In this document: piece after piece, positions 25,111-38,800 of the stretch
How the letters are laid out: the number at the start of each line of letters is the position of its first letter
Numbering within the stretch: position 1 is the stretch's first letter
Source: Trichoplax adhaerens
Taxonomy: Eukaryota > Placozoa > Uniplacotomia > Trichoplacea > Trichoplacidae
Direction: 5' to 3'
Length of the DNA stretch: 64,000 nucleotides
NCBI RefSeq assembly: GCF_000150275.1
Contig: NW_002060948.1
Coordinates: 321,066-385,065 of the forward strand
Notes under the pieces: model-generated
The model's input: only the letters and a program-made list of their open reading frames with translations
Database searches by the model: none
Told to the model about the DNA's origin: nothing
Made by a program: the position numbers and the translations under genes

Positions 25111-28100
25111 TGATTTATCGTATACAATGCAAAATTTATTTTCTGAATAAAATGCATTAAATCAGTCTCTAATAGCTACTTAATTTACTTCGAAAGATTT
25201 ATCGAACCCTTTATCTCAATATATAGCTGTAGAAGTGAGTAATCTATGCCAGCTAATGTGACATGCAGTATTAAAATCGCTAGTAAAATTAGCATAAAAG
25301 ATTACTATAATATTGTTTTAAATCTTACACAATTTATATGTATAGAATAAAATCGATTTTTTCCACTAAAGTGCTTTATATTAATCTCATAGAGCTACTA
25401 AAGCTGTTTTTGCAGATTTGCTAAACCCTTCATCAAAATGCTTAATCGCAAAAATGAGTAATCCATAACCACTAATATCTTGTTACAAGATTAATTTCGC
25501 TATAAAAATAATTAATCATAAAAGTTCATTATCACATGACATGCTTACTTGATTTAACGTAACTCTAACTAAACAAATAATATCATACAACATTATAGTC
25601 TTGAAATTACAAAATATTCTTAGAAATGGTAGTAACACAATTACATAATATATGTGATAGCTTCTCATAATAAAGTTCTTTACTCATTGCTATAAATGCC
25701 CTGTATGTACTGGCATTATTCTAATAATATTAACTTTATAAACTATAACTTATTTCAAAAATTATAACTCTTTTGTAACATTTACCGACGCAATAAAATG
25801 ATAATCGCAGTTTTTCATCTACTGTACAATTTTTTACAAGAATTTAGATATGACTCATGTCAAAATGTAGACTCATTCAAAAATAGCAGTGATGACGTAT
25901 CGCTAATATTTTACAACGTAAAATTTATTCACAATGGTTAATGAATTTTTAAGTAAGGTTTATTACCAGTGCCGGACATTCATGCTGACCCAAGGTATAT
26001 TTTATCACAAAGAAAGTAGTTTTATACATACGCTATATTTCATTCAGTACTTTCTCTTGAAGGGCATTGATATTCCCAATTTATTATATTTTTTAATTCA
26101 TGGTCCAACCTTTCACTATATTTATATATGAGACTTTTTAACTATTATTGTACTCGCTCAAACAAATGCTATCAACCTTTCAGATTAATTAGCAATTTTA
26201 TGATACTCGATAAACAAATTACTACACTACATTACAACGTTATCATTGTATGTTGACTGAATTGAATACGAATACATAATTATTGTAGCCAGTATAAATA
26301 CGTATTTTATCATAATGATGTTACTTTTACATCTGTCAATATTTCATATGATTCATATCTAATTATAATTACCATAGCAGTGCAATGCTACAAATTGATT
26401 CTAAACAATAAAGTCAGACAGAAGCTACAGTAAACTATATCAATACATGTAAAGTTCGAAATTTTGATAAATTCCTTTACGACTAAATTGTACAACCAAA
26501 ATAACAAGCTTACAGCTTAAATATATTAAAAAGAATTATCGAGTCTATCAAGACATAAATCTCAAGTTATACTTTCAGTGAATAATATCAGTAATTGTTA
26601 CTCCTGTCATATAAGCGCGACTTTTCATAAATACAGTATATCTTTAAGTAGTACTAAATGCTTTCAATGTATTAATTTTAGAACTTCATTTAATTCTGGT
26701 AAGCTTCCATAAATAATGTTACGCTAACAAAATTTCTCTCAAGCAAAAATTAAGCCTAAGTAGTCTATATCACTTTATTCTACACCGGTAATAAATCATT
26801 GCTATCTAGTTCGATGCTAATGTTGTCATTCCATTTAATTTAATCAGTATAGAAAAAGTTTATTCAGTTTTATACTATACCAAATATACATATCGTGGTA
26901 ATAATTGGATTTTTGGGGGTTACTATATTTGGTTGCCAAATATCGTACATCGCCAAAAGTCAACAGCGGATTTACGTAAGGAACAATTAATATCATAATG
27001 ATTTACTTCTGCTTTTCCATCACAATGATAACAATAACTTATATTTCCGATAACTAAATTACTTCTTCACGAATTAATACACAAACATTGGTCTCCGGCG
27101 TATATTTTTCCGCTGATGTTCAAATTTTATTTCAAGAGGGATATAATTTTGTTTTATAATAAAACTATGTATCGATATTCTAGTACAGAGCAGATAAAAA
27201 AATTAAAGCTTAGCTAATTGGATCAATTTATTTTAGTTATCCTGATATCAGCGTTCAACTTAACTAGAACTTTATATAGTTATACGAAGGCTATTCGTCT
27301 AAAACAATTGATACTAGTTATATTTTATGCCATTGCAATATTATAATCATGGCATTGAAGACGAAAACAAAAGCGCCTTTGTTTTGTGACAATTTATAAT
27401 TAGAATAAATCTTAAATATATTTTACGCTCAACATAATTCATTAGAAAGTAATTGCACAAACCGAATACACTATAGAAGAAACAAATACAATTAGGTTCT
27501 ATCCATACTTAAAATTGCAAATGGTTTTGCTGATTTAAACTAAAGTAGCTACTATACGCATATCATATCAACGATATTGTAGTATAAATGGATTAGATGA
27601 AAACGAATAAAAATATCGGACGCATATGCGAAATTTAATAGTTAATAACCTCATTTTACACTATTTTCTTATTGTACATTCTTAAAATAACACTGGAGTT
27701 ATTATTGATCAGTACTATTCAGTTAGATCATTTTGATCACTGTTTTGGCTACATTAATCCTCAAAGATTGTCCACGACGTTGGAATCAACAAGAAAAATC
27801 CACTTTAGATTGATTTTGCTCATAATAGAAAAATGATTTCTATTCAAAACATTAATAAAGAGCAACTTCAAATTTGCATCTTCTATTATATCCAATTCAA
27901 TGAATGTAGATGGAGAATTAATCAATCGCCTGTCTCCATCACTACCCATAAATTGTTGTTATCGATATTCATTTATAAATTATGATATCCTTCAAGAAAT
28001 GAAAATACCTTAAATCGGATCATGATTAATAATAAACATTTTAATTATCATATTATCCTGAAATATATCAATATTTAAATTCAGACGATTAATACAATAA

Positions 28101-29465
28101 GAAATCAATTATTATCAGAGTCACAATGCCTATAAAAAAGATTATCAAGACCGTCCTTAACATATTTGAAGAATCTTATATATCCAATAAAATCAATTAT
28201 TAAGCTAGAAGACTTTACTTGTGGGGTTTTATTTTATCTTTATTAATTAGCTCCACTTGAGCGAACGGGAAAAAGGACTAGCATTTTAAAGCAAAGAAAA
28301 TTTTAAATTCTCTTCTTTTTTACACTGGTACAAATCGAACAAACTCATCTAACAAATGCAAACGAATTGATACATGTAACTACTAATACCTACGATCTGG
28401 ACATTTTGGATGGCTATCTAGAAAAACCAAACTCTCTTTTTTCATTTTTGCTATTCAAATAAGAAAACGCACTTCAGTCAAGATGGCCAATAAATATTAA
28501 AGCTGAAAAATGTTCCAATATTCTTAATAACTGATTTACATTTATCATCATTCTCAACCACAACACCCAATCTTCTATTATTATACGAAAAGAATGCTAC
28601 ATATCACATACATAAGGCAATTTAAACGTCTTTTCGTGGTTATTCGTGGATAAAAATTAAACAGAACCTAGATTTGTCCTTGTCGATCCGATACTGGATA
28701 TATTATGCACCTAATGCGGAAAAATCCTCTCAGTATCACTATTACTTCGACAGAATCAATAGTCCCCATTTAACATTAGATGAAGCTTATCACTGCCTAT
28801 TTTGTTCAAGAATTTACTTGATAGGAAACTATTTAGAAAAGAAATTTTAACTATTTCAGATTTCAAAGATTTGCAGAATATTTGCCCGGAGATTTAGCAT
28901 CGTCATAGTCAAGATTAGGCATCTTTCGGGTCCTAAAAAACTACTTTTTTGAATATCTTGAATACCATGGCAAGAATATCGTTGTAGTAATCTTTCAAGT
29001 TTCCCAACATATTCAAAAGTTGATAAAAGTATCATTCTTTTTTAGATCGCCCAGGCAATCATTGGTTATTAGAAAAAACAAATAGTCAATATATTTACAG
29101 GCACTGATAAAACTTAATTGCAGTACTATTCAAGTTATAATTACGAACAGACTTTATTGTCTCTAATCTGCGTCAATATTTTTTAGAAAGGAACTTCAAG
29201 AAACTAGTTTCTGTTCACAAGATAAATCAATATTGGTTGATACCATCTTTACATAGCGAGGAATCAATTTATTCAATATAACAGCTAGAACTTTCTCTCT
29301 ATAAAAGCAAATTGAGAATATCTTGGTATAATCATTATACAGCTTTTCTTGAAAATTGTAAAAGCTTACAATTTGTACGTAAAAAACAGATCTTTAAAAC
29401 GTTAAAAAGGCACATTGTTTTTATTTTCAAGCCTCTGCACCACCTACCTATTTTTTCACTTTTAG

Positions 29466-30587
29466 CCATTCAAGAAAACTATTCAAACTAGCTTGATCTC
29501 CAATAATACTGATTTATTGTTTGTAAATATCTTATACTCGACAGATTGTTCACAAAATCAATTCATTTTATTTGTAACATCTGCCATCATGTCTCGTCCT
29601 GTATTACTTGGAGCTGGAATTGCTACCTTAATTACTAATAGTGCTTTATTTGCTTTCATTAGAAGTAAGCGAAATTTACGTTTATTATCTCACATACTTT
29701 TACAAAGTATGCTCATTAATGGTTTTATATGGGGTCTTTATCAAGTAATTCGATTCAGTAACAATTTCTCATATACAATTGGAATCATCTGCATCGTTTT
29801 ACCTCGTCTTGGTCAAGCCATATTTATCAGTTTAAATTTGCATTCTTGTCTTATTATGTCAGAACGTTATTTTGCTATCGCTTATCCATTTCGCTACAAC
29901 AGACTCCTAACAATCGGAAATTTATCCATTGCCGTTGCGCTTGTTTGGCTATTGCCAACTGCAGTACCTTTAGTCTCGATCATCGATGGCATCTATTCCA
30001 ATCGGTTAACTAACTGCAGCGTAGCCAACATTCAACAATTTCTTAGAATTGATTTCATTTGCCATCTAATTATGTTAATACTAGCTACTTTATTACTTAC
30101 GTTATTACTTGCTATGTATAATCGGATTATCTATCTTCTTAAATTGAGCCAGCTTCATCAAGTAGGAGTTGCTACTCATGGATATAGTCTTTCATCGGGC
30201 GAGATGGTGGACAATTCAGTACCGCGCAGCAGTTTGGCGCTGAGAAAGAAAGCAGTTATACAAGCTATGGTCGTCTTTACATTTTATGTCATCTTTTTAC
30301 TACCCTTTCAAATATTATCTACTATTACCTTATCTGATTTCAGTTACTTTAGATTTTTAGTACCCTCTGTGCTTGTTGTACGTGATATTGCCTTTTGTTA
30401 TCCTGCCTTGCAACCGCTAGTATATGCTTATTTTACTGCTGATATCCGTAAAGAGATTTGTGCAGTCTATTACAAGATAGTGAAATCAACACGTTTACAA
30501 GGTAGAACGTCAAAGAATACAACTAGAGTATCTACTTTCAAGGGAGCTTCTGATATGCATTTACCTATCATGACTTCCAATAATTAA
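29466..30587 (+). CDS. Class A (rhodopsin-like) GPCR, orphan, main exon
   Basis: One long exon carries seven hydrophobic segments. TM1 is about PVLLGAGIATLITNSALFAF and TM2 about SHILLQSMLINGFIWGLYQV. TM3 leads into SERYFAIAYPFRY, a DRY-type motif with Glu. TM4 follows. TM5 contains HLIMLILATLLLTLLLAMY, TM6 contains VFTFYVIFLLPF, and TM7 contains ALQPLVYAYF. Variants: the TM2 Asp of class A appears to be absent; TM6 reads IFLLP in place of CWxP; TM7 reads QPLVY in place of NPxxY. A basic tail of about 45 residues follows. Start: the first ATG in frame is 29589-29591 (333 aa), but the frame is open back to an excellent acceptor (CCTATTTTTTCACTTTTAG, ending 29465). An upstream exon probably supplies the N-terminus; a glycosylation-type NNT lies in that extension. 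Ligand unknown. Confidence 0.85.
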   Translation, partial: PFKKTIQTSLISNNTDLLFVNILYSTDCSQNQFILFVTSAIMSRPVLLGAGIATLITNSALFAFIRSKRNLRLLSHILLQSMLINGFIWGLYQVIRFSNNFSYTIGIICIVLPRLGQAIFISLNLHSCLIMSERYFAIAYPFRYNRLLTIGNLSIAVALVWLLPTAVPLVSIIDGIYSNRLTNCSVANIQQFLRIDFICHLIMLILATLLLTLLLAMYNRIIYLLKLSQLHQVGVATHGYSLSSGEMVDNSVPRSSLALRKKAVIQAMVVFTFYVIFLLPFQILSTITLSDFSYFRFLVPSVLVVRDIAFCYPALQPLVYAYFTADIRKEICAVYYKIVKSTRLQGRTSKNTTRVSTFKGASDMHLPIMTSNN

Positions 30588-31737
30588 AGTTGAATGTCAT
30601 GAAAAGAAATTGAACGATATTCTAAGCATAAAATGATATTACATTGACGAAAAGATTAAATTCATCACAAATCCATTTTTATTCCCCTTTGATATAATAT
30701 ATTATATAATAAGTCTATACCAAAGTTAACGCTGAATATTAGTAGACAAATAGGTTTGTATAATTGCTGTATTTCCTCTACAAAGATCTTTTATATAAAA
30801 TATTTGTATTTACTATTAAGTTGAAATTCCTTTCAACCCGATATATAAATAAAATGGATCATAGTTACTTTCTGTCTAAACCTTAAGGATATATTAAGTA
30901 TGTATTAGATCTTATGCGTGCATTATAGATTATAGTATCAATTTATTATTGAATTCCTTGTACTCTTTAATATAATCAATAATTAGGTTTGCAACCGAAC
31001 TTACATAACTATTCTAAATTGTTTCATCCATCGTGTCTTCGGATCTTCGCTGTTAAAATAGTTACGGTATATTATTTAACTACTATATTAATATCACAAT
31101 GCAATTTAAATCTTACCCACATTATACTATTGAAGGAAAGCCGTAATTTTAATGTATGTATTGAAGTCAATATTTCATCTTTTTAAGCTTCCTTTCTGGC
31201 CTTATTTTTCCTTGATTGTCGATATATTGATATCTAAATTAAATTTATCCTCAAATTTACGATAGTCCATGCTCACAAACATGTAACAAATATATGAACT
31301 CGATTCATGAATATAAGCAATCGGCCTTCAATATTTCACGTGGAGATATTCAATTGTGTCGATTATGCCGAGACTCATACATGGTGAGAATATGTGCTGA
31401 AATATCTATATATGTGAATGTTAACCTTATAAATGATGATTGAGCACTAATCTGGAATGGAATATCTTGAATGCATTATCTACTAATCTCTAGTTTCTGC
31501 GCATTTGGGAATGATATTTTAGATTTATTTTTATGCCAATGAAAATAGGGAGATAATAGATAGTCAATAATTGAAATAGCATGAGTATTGCATGATCTAC
31601 TCTTAGCATTTGTTACTGACATTCTATGTACAGCTAGAGATCTCGATTGCTCCCTTAATTCAAGAGCTTCGAATTTTGACCAAGTTGTCAATGATTCAAA
31701 CTCAATTAACAATTTATTTTGATACTGATACATAATA

Positions 31738-32010
31738 TTATTATAATAAGCAGTCTACAAGAATCTAGGTTTACAAATATATATATTAGACATAAGTGTA
31801 CCGGATTAATGCAATTATTTACCACCAATAACAATTATATTTACTATTTTTATAATGCTTAATAGTGATCCATAATAGTATAATAAGCAGTCTAAAAGAA
31901 TCTCGCTTTTTAAATACGTATAGCAGATATGGGTGTACTAAATTAATTAATATAATTATTTACTACCAATAACAACTATCTTTACTTTTTCTATAATGCT
32001 ATATGCGTGT
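31738..32010. repeat. Two-unit tandem duplication, period about 135 bp
   Basis: Units at about 31738-31862 and 31875-32010 share ATAATAAGCAGTCTA-AAGAATCT, GTGTACYRRATTAAT, AATTATTTACYACCAATAACAA and ATAATGCT. Confidence 0.75.
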
Positions 32011-33654
32011 ACATAGGTACTGCATACGGGAATAATCATTCATAGAATAGCGAAATATTAGAAGATAAAATTACGCTAGAAAAGGTTACGATAATGTTAT
32101 GGTCTTGTTTATAACTTCATAGTGAGTTTGAGTGTCATAAATAATTGACTTCATGGCTCTACTACTGCTCTTTACAAAAGTTGTATCGATTTTGTTACAG
32201 CAATCAGATGATAAAAATGTTGGAGCTTAAGCAACTTGATTTAAATTAATAATGCGCCCGTAATCCAGAAAGTACATTAATATCGTCAGATTGATATCGG
32301 TACCTATTATTAAGGAGTCTAATATGTTTCTGCTGCTGCATATACCTATAATAACTTTGATTCGTAAAATGGATAAAACTTGCATTAGAAAGTGATCATA
32401 ACGATATGACAATATGTTAATAAAGCCATATCAAAAGTTACCTTTGCAATCAATCCATACCATATGTTATCGTCAATATCTGCACTTTTGCCTCTATTTA
32501 TTACTCGTATGCACACTATAGTAATTTAAGAATTTATAAAATATTAATTAAATAGCGCAGTAATGCCAGAGATTTTCAAGAGAACATTGCTCCTTCCATA
32601 ACTTTTAAATAATTTCATTCGATTTCAACCTTCGTTACTAAAGAGCTTTGTTATATTATCGTAAATTACCTGAAGGTTATCATACCACATCAAAATAAGA
32701 TGATTGACTTCATCATTAAAAATGCTTGCCTCATGATTAATAAATGAAATTAATTTATTTACTACCGGTACATAAATAATAGAAAACTGTTAGAAATTCA
32801 AAACGTTTCATCTTTTATGCACAGAAAGTATTTATTACAATGGGCGTTTATTAAATAAAGATCATGGATAGAATTCTTAACTATAATCTAATTGATACAC
32901 ATATCTATGATTATTCGTCAGTCATGATGATTAATAAATCAAATTTTTTAATATCTATCAAGCATGATCAAAAATAAGATTGATTTCCATCCAATGCCTA
33001 ATTGCAATTTTCTAATTTTTGCCATCATATTATGACCATAGACATCAATCTAAGCGGATGCGTTAAATCATTATATTGCATTCTAATCTCGCTTGAGTAA
33101 CTTTAAATGAAATTATATGAAAGTTTTTAGTCACTTTCTTTTGGTATTGAATAGCCAACTTTATGCTTATCGGCGACAAGAAAGATATTGTAGTTACTGC
33201 CTTTTATGATGGATATATAAGATAGACATCAGCAATGAAATATTAATATCGATTATAATGGCCATAACTTGGATATGTTTTTGTATTCTCTGACAGATTA
33301 AATAAAAATTGTTCATCTGTGGCGACTTATTCGGATTTGAAATGATTTATTCAACACTATTGTTCAGGATATCGTGCAAAATTAAAACGAAATCTTACAA
33401 TACCCTAGATACATGAAATTGTTTATTTTCATAGCCAGATAAATCTCTCTTGACCTTATCCACTTAACATTATATAACGTAAAGAATGCACTTTGTTTTT
33501 CTATGAACAAGTCAATAGAAGGAAGAAGCTTTCAATATAATGTAACTTACTGCTTCATTGAAGTAAAATACTAATTTTATGGCTAGTTATGCAAGCTTAT
33601 TACAAACCATCACAAAATTGAAATATTGTAGCAATATGCACAATACTGGGTGGT

Positions 33655-34102
33655 AGATTAGGGTTACATAATCTTTTGCAATATATCGATCATACTGTAT
33701 ATTGGATATAATCAATACTTGTCTATTTGATTCGAAATTTAAAAAATCAATTATCACTTTAAAGCCTTGGTTCGAGGCGTGAAATATAATCTATAATGTG
33801 ATAGTGTATCAGGGTTATATTAACTTTAACAATCATCGATCATACTGTACATTGGAAATAATTGATATTTATCCATTTAATTCGAAATTAAAAAGTCAAC
33901 CGTTATCTTATAGCCTACTTAGAGACGTGAAATATAATCTGTAATGTGATAGAGGATCAGGGTTATAGTAATTTTTGCAATACATCGATCATACGGGATA
34001 TTGGATATAAATGATATTTATCCATTTGATTCAAAATTTAAAAAACTCTACTATTACCTTAAAGTCCTGGCTAGAGGCGTGAAATATAATCTGTAACCGC
34101 TG
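33655..34102. repeat. Three-unit tandem array, period about 150 bp
   Basis: Each unit contains AGGGTTATA/AGGGTTACA, a CGATCATAC block, ATTGGATATAA-type sequence, YATTTRATTCRAAATT, and the closing GRGRCGTGAAATATAATCT. Units run about 33655-33810, 33811-33960 and 33961-34102. Confidence 0.8.
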
Positions 34103-34626
34103 ATATAGGTACGTATAAATAGTAAGATAATTTTTTGATATAATGTTGAATGTTGTTCTATTAACTAATCGTTGACTTTCAATGATTCTTTAACTACAAC
34201 CAATCCCGTTAAAATTCTCTTTTAGCATGTATTGTATTATATCCATTAATTAATATAAGATTTTTTTAGTACTATCTCCTTTGCAATCAAGATAAGTACT
34301 GAGAGCCTATGTAAGTACATTATAAATTATTACAGCATATAATATTACTATAACCATCGGAAATATCTTATCAAATCCTCTATTTTGGTAATTAAAATAG
34401 CGCAAACTCAACGTTAGTGTTTTTCTTAATATTTATCGGCATTCATTACATAGATTGTAAGTTTTAAATTAATCTGTGACAAGGAAAAATGTTACTGTAA
34501 TAATTTCAACTTTGAGCAGTAGCAACTGCAATCAAAGTTTTTGTATCGTTTTCAGCTAACACAAATAGCAATGTCTTCTAGCTTTAAGACTTAATAGATT
34601 TCATAAGAATCTACAATGAAATGACT

Positions 34627-35110
34627 TACAAACTTTTAATTTTGTATTATACATGTAGAACACCAACTATCTAAGCAGTCATGGGAATCTCCTATCAAAA
34701 TAACATTCGAGAAAATTGAGCTAATCTTGCCTAATGATGATAACATTAATTTCCCGATTTTAAAACTGTTAAATATGACATTCCTTGTCAAAATCAGTAA
34801 TACTCTATTAACCTGTGCATAGGTATAGATTTTAAACGTCAAGATAAACTTAATAGATGCAATACAAATCTAAGATAAAATATCTTGTGAACTTTTAAGT
34901 TTGAATTATATACGTGGGATATCAACTATCAAAGCAATCACAGATATCTCTCATCAAAACAAAAATCGAAAAATTGAGCTAAATCTTGTCTAACGAAGAT
35001 CATACCTCTTTCCCTAATTTTAAAATTGTATAATATGAAATTCCTTGCCAAAATCAGTAAAACTCTCCATAACCGTATCTGTATATAGGTGTAGATCATA
35101 AAGGTCAAGT
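34627..35110. repeat. Two-unit tandem duplication, period about 258 bp
   Basis: Units at about 34627-34850 and 34885-35110 share AACTTTTAA-TTTG, CAACTATC-AAGCA, TCYCMTATCAAAA-type, AAAATTGAGCTAA, CCTTGYCAAAATCAGTAA and TATAGGTRTAGAT. A 68-codon minus-strand ORF (34636-34842) lies in the first unit but is not kept open in the second. Confidence 0.8.
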
Positions 35111-35391
35111 TTATTTTGATGTCGATTTGAAATTCACAAGAAACTGCAGTTCTTGTTTTATTTTTTTAGAGAAAACATTTTATCACATACAGTTATGCAT
35201 GAGCACAACTTTATTGAACTAGTTAAGCATCAAAGCACTCTCTATCCAACTCGATGCTGTAAAACGAATACACATCTTATATATGCTATCTCTAAATCCA
35301 TATTAATCTACATAGTACCATGCTAGGCTACAGTACTACATCTTAGTATCACGGTAGCACTACATATTAATTATGTATAAATATACGCATC

Positions 35392-35411
35392 ATAGATAGA
35401 TAGATAGATAT
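35392..35411. repeat. GATA tetranucleotide microsatellite
   Basis: About four and a half perfect GATA units in a row. Confidence 0.85.
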
Positions 35412-35826
35412 CCAATTAGTTATACTATGACGATCACAACTACATATTAATAAACTAGATGTAGATTTTAATAGTATTATTGACTACAAGTACTAAGGAT
35501 TTTACAGTACCAGAATGACTAAAGTATACAATACTGTATAACAATTGAATATATAGTAAGCTGAACTACAGTATAGTAACTAACTAGAAAGAGTTTAGAT
35601 ATTTTTAGACGACATTAGTTTTACACATTTTGAACTAGGACTATAGCTAGAAAGATTTTACATGTCTTGATAGGACGTCTGGTATATATAATTTGGTAGA
35701 AATTTATATTGGCCGATTGCACCCTGTACAGTAGGAGGTATTAGAGTCAATACGAATAGACCACTGTAAAATCCAGTTTTACTTCCAAAATAGCAGGGTG
35801 CTAATTCGATCAACCTCTTCAATTAT

Positions 35827-35836
35827 CTATATATAA
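35827..35836 (+). promoter_or_regulatory. TATA-like box before the hydantoinase fusion gene
   Basis: TATATATAAG lies 30-39 bases before the ATG at 35866. If used, transcription would start very close to the ATG and give a very short leader. In this AT-rich DNA it could be chance. Confidence 0.3.
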
Positions 35837-35865
35837 GCTGAGCTGTTGATACATTTCCTATCTCG

Positions 35866-38800
35866 ATGGAGAAGAATCAATCTTGTATTATTGGAGTCGA
35901 TGTCGGTGGAACGAATACCGATGCAGTTATTATTCGAGAAGGAAATGTTTTTGCATGGGCTAAAAGTCCGACTTCCGATAATGTCACTACTGGTGTCATC
36001 AACGCAATTACAACATGCATCAATAAGGCTCAGGATAAACTAACAGACATCGCCTTGACAAATTCTATCTGCAGGATTAATATTGGCACTACTCATTTTA
36101 TTAATGCTGTTATACAACGTCGATCGTTAGCAAAAGTTGCTATTATCAGGCTGTGTCGGCCAGCTTCGACAACTCTACCCCCATTTTCAGGTAAGCTACT
36201 CACTTGATTTGTCAGTGTTGTAATGTTCAAATTTGCCTAGTTAATTCCCCTCCTTGGCTTACAACCATCAAATTTATTCCGTGGAATAGACAGTTATGGA
36301 AATACTTTTAGTTCAATTGGTGGAATAGATGTCGCAACTATTTTTCTTGTTGCTCTTAGTCCTAGTATTAAATTTAAACAGAAAAGGAAAATCAACTTTT
36401 GACGATCATGCAATGCTACATTCATGGATCGTTTGAACCATGCACTACTAGAGGCACCGGTATATCTAATAGTCCATGATTTGAACAACCACTATCCGCA
36501 GCATAAATGCGACTAATCAATTTGTCCAGAAATTGAATACTGAGCTCAATCTATTCTAATAGATTGTCCTAATACTCATTTCGCTAATAACTTTACTTAA
36601 TAATTTACAGAAGTTGCTGTTGACAGAAAATACTCGCTATTATTTGTTACTATATTGCTACGAAACTTTTTTGTATTACATGTATAACAACTCACTACCT
36701 ACATGCTCCTACTCCACAATCGTTGCTCAGTCTAAATTCAAAATATACTATAATGGAAATTTTTTAACCGTATGTCAATCTAAGCTTACGCTAACAAGCC
36801 TACCTGATTCCAATGCATGTCTAACGCAGCTCTTTCTCTGTCAAATATCACCCTGTCTTATAATCAACAGTAATTCGTTGAGCACACTCTCAGAGCTATA
36901 GCATAACTTGTTAGATAAATGTACAGTATAATTAAGGCAATCTATCATGCTACTCCCTTTAGATACTAATTACAGACTTTAGATCTTGACTACAAAACTC
37001 AAATAGTCATTATTGTGTAGTAGAATATACTGTCCAAAATTTCAAAATGTCGTATTACTTGATAACCTAATCCAGTCTGTGATTAAATATCAACAGAATT
37101 TCCTCAAGATTTAGAAGCTTGTATCAATGGTGGCATTTACATGGTGAAAGGTGGCTATGAATTTGATGGAAGAGCCATCTCAGAAATTGATACTGATGAA
37201 ATTAAACATTGCATACAAGATATCATGGATCACAATATCAGAAATATCGTTGTATCTGGTGTTTTTTCGCCTGTCAATCCACAACAAGAAAAAGATTGTG
37301 CATCAATTATTCATCAAATTTTTCCACATTGCAGCATTACAATGTCACATACTATTGGCCATATTAGCATTCTAGAAAGAGAGAATGCTGCTATCTTAAA
37401 CGAAAGTTTAAAACCTCTATGTTATCATACAATTAATGCATTCCGCCAAGCACTATCCGACCTTAACTTTCAATGTCCATTCTATTTAACACAAAATGAT
37501 GGCACATTAATTAGGTATTACAAAAAGTGATTTTATTTCTTCATTCAACACATTAAATGCAATAAATATTCACCTATCGCGTTATTACTTTTTTACCCAT
37601 AGCTCTAAACAAGCAATTCAATTTCCGGTTCTTACGTTCGCATCTGGATCTACTAATAGTATGCGAGGAGCTGTTTATCTGTCAGGTGTTAAAGATGCAA
37701 TTGTTATCGATATTGGAGGTACATCTGCAGATGTTGGTACCATCGTCAAAGGATTTCCTAGAGAAGCTTCCACACGTATCCAGGTACCGCATTAGACATC
37801 TATATTATCATCATGATTGCAGCTATCATAAGGCTTCAATTTAAGTTACAGTATTCTTATTCAATGATATTCAGGTAGGTGGTGTTAAGACTAACTTTCG
37901 CTTACCTGATGTGCTAAGTATTGCACTCGGCGGTGGCTCCATCGTGAAACAAGAGAATCAGCACATTACCATTGGACCCGTTAGTGTTGGTTTTCAGTTA
38001 TTACAGAAAGCGCTAGTCTTCGGTGGTGATACTTTAACTACATCTGATATTGCTGTAGCTGCTGGCTTAGTCGATATGGGCGAGAAATCACGAGTTTCTC
38101 ACTTGCAGCCAGAACTGATACAAAAAGCAATGAATCAAATGAAAATGATGCTAGAGAATGCTATTGATCAAGTCAAGGTAATAACGATCTATCCTGAAAA
38201 ATGCAAAATTATTGAATTCGATAAACGTTATTGACACAGTTTGCAAATTTTTAATCTGTTGTAGATCAGTGTGAGCGATGTTCCCTTGATACTGGTTGGT
38301 GGTGGTAGTGTCCTAGTTAATAGTAAAGATACGATTCAAGGAGCATCAACGGTTAAACTACCACCATATTACTATGTAAGATGATATTTTATATACAGTA
38401 CGTGTATACTTCATGAAGAGCTAATGTCCTAAGCCTATTTTAAAAGAACCTATACTAAAATAGAGAGCTAGATTACATATATATCTTCATAGAAAATGAT
38501 TTAATTGATCATTATCCATATAAAAATTAGGTAGCAAATGCTGTTGGTGCAGCTCTTAGTCAAATCAGTGGTTCTATCGATCAAGTCGTTGACTTAGAAT
38601 CTGTAGAAAGAGACGAAGCCATAGAGCAATGTAAATCTCAAGCGATTTCATTTGCTGTCAATAATGGAGCTGATCCTAGCGCTGTCGAAGTGGTTGAAGT
38701 TACCGAGCTACCGGTAACTTATGTAGCCGGTAAAGCTTTAAGAATAAAAATTAAAGCTGTGGGTGACTTATTATTAACCGATACAGATAAATTATCAAAC

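Larger units (their letters stand above)
16427..29465. other. 13-kb gene desert between TOGARAM1 and the GPCR
   Basis: I recognise no coding exon, RNA gene or autonomous transposon on either strand. Open frames of 60-76 codons (for example 20306-20488 minus, 22783-23013 minus, 25934-26131 plus) have AT-driven composition and no family signature. The first kilobase probably holds the TOGARAM1 promoter and 5' UTR. The right end may hold an upstream exon and promoter of the GPCR. The rest contains tandem repeats and one dispersed repeat copy, listed separately. Confidence 0.55.
30588..35865. other. Intergenic, GPCR to hydantoinase fusion gene
   Basis: No coding exon recognised. Frames such as 31476-31733 (minus), 32227-32412 (minus) and 34636-34842 (minus) lie in or near repeats and have no family signature. 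The region contains three separate tandem duplications (31.7, 33.7 and 34.6 kb), a GATA microsatellite near 35.4 kb, and a TATA-like sequence before the next gene. Confidence 0.5.
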
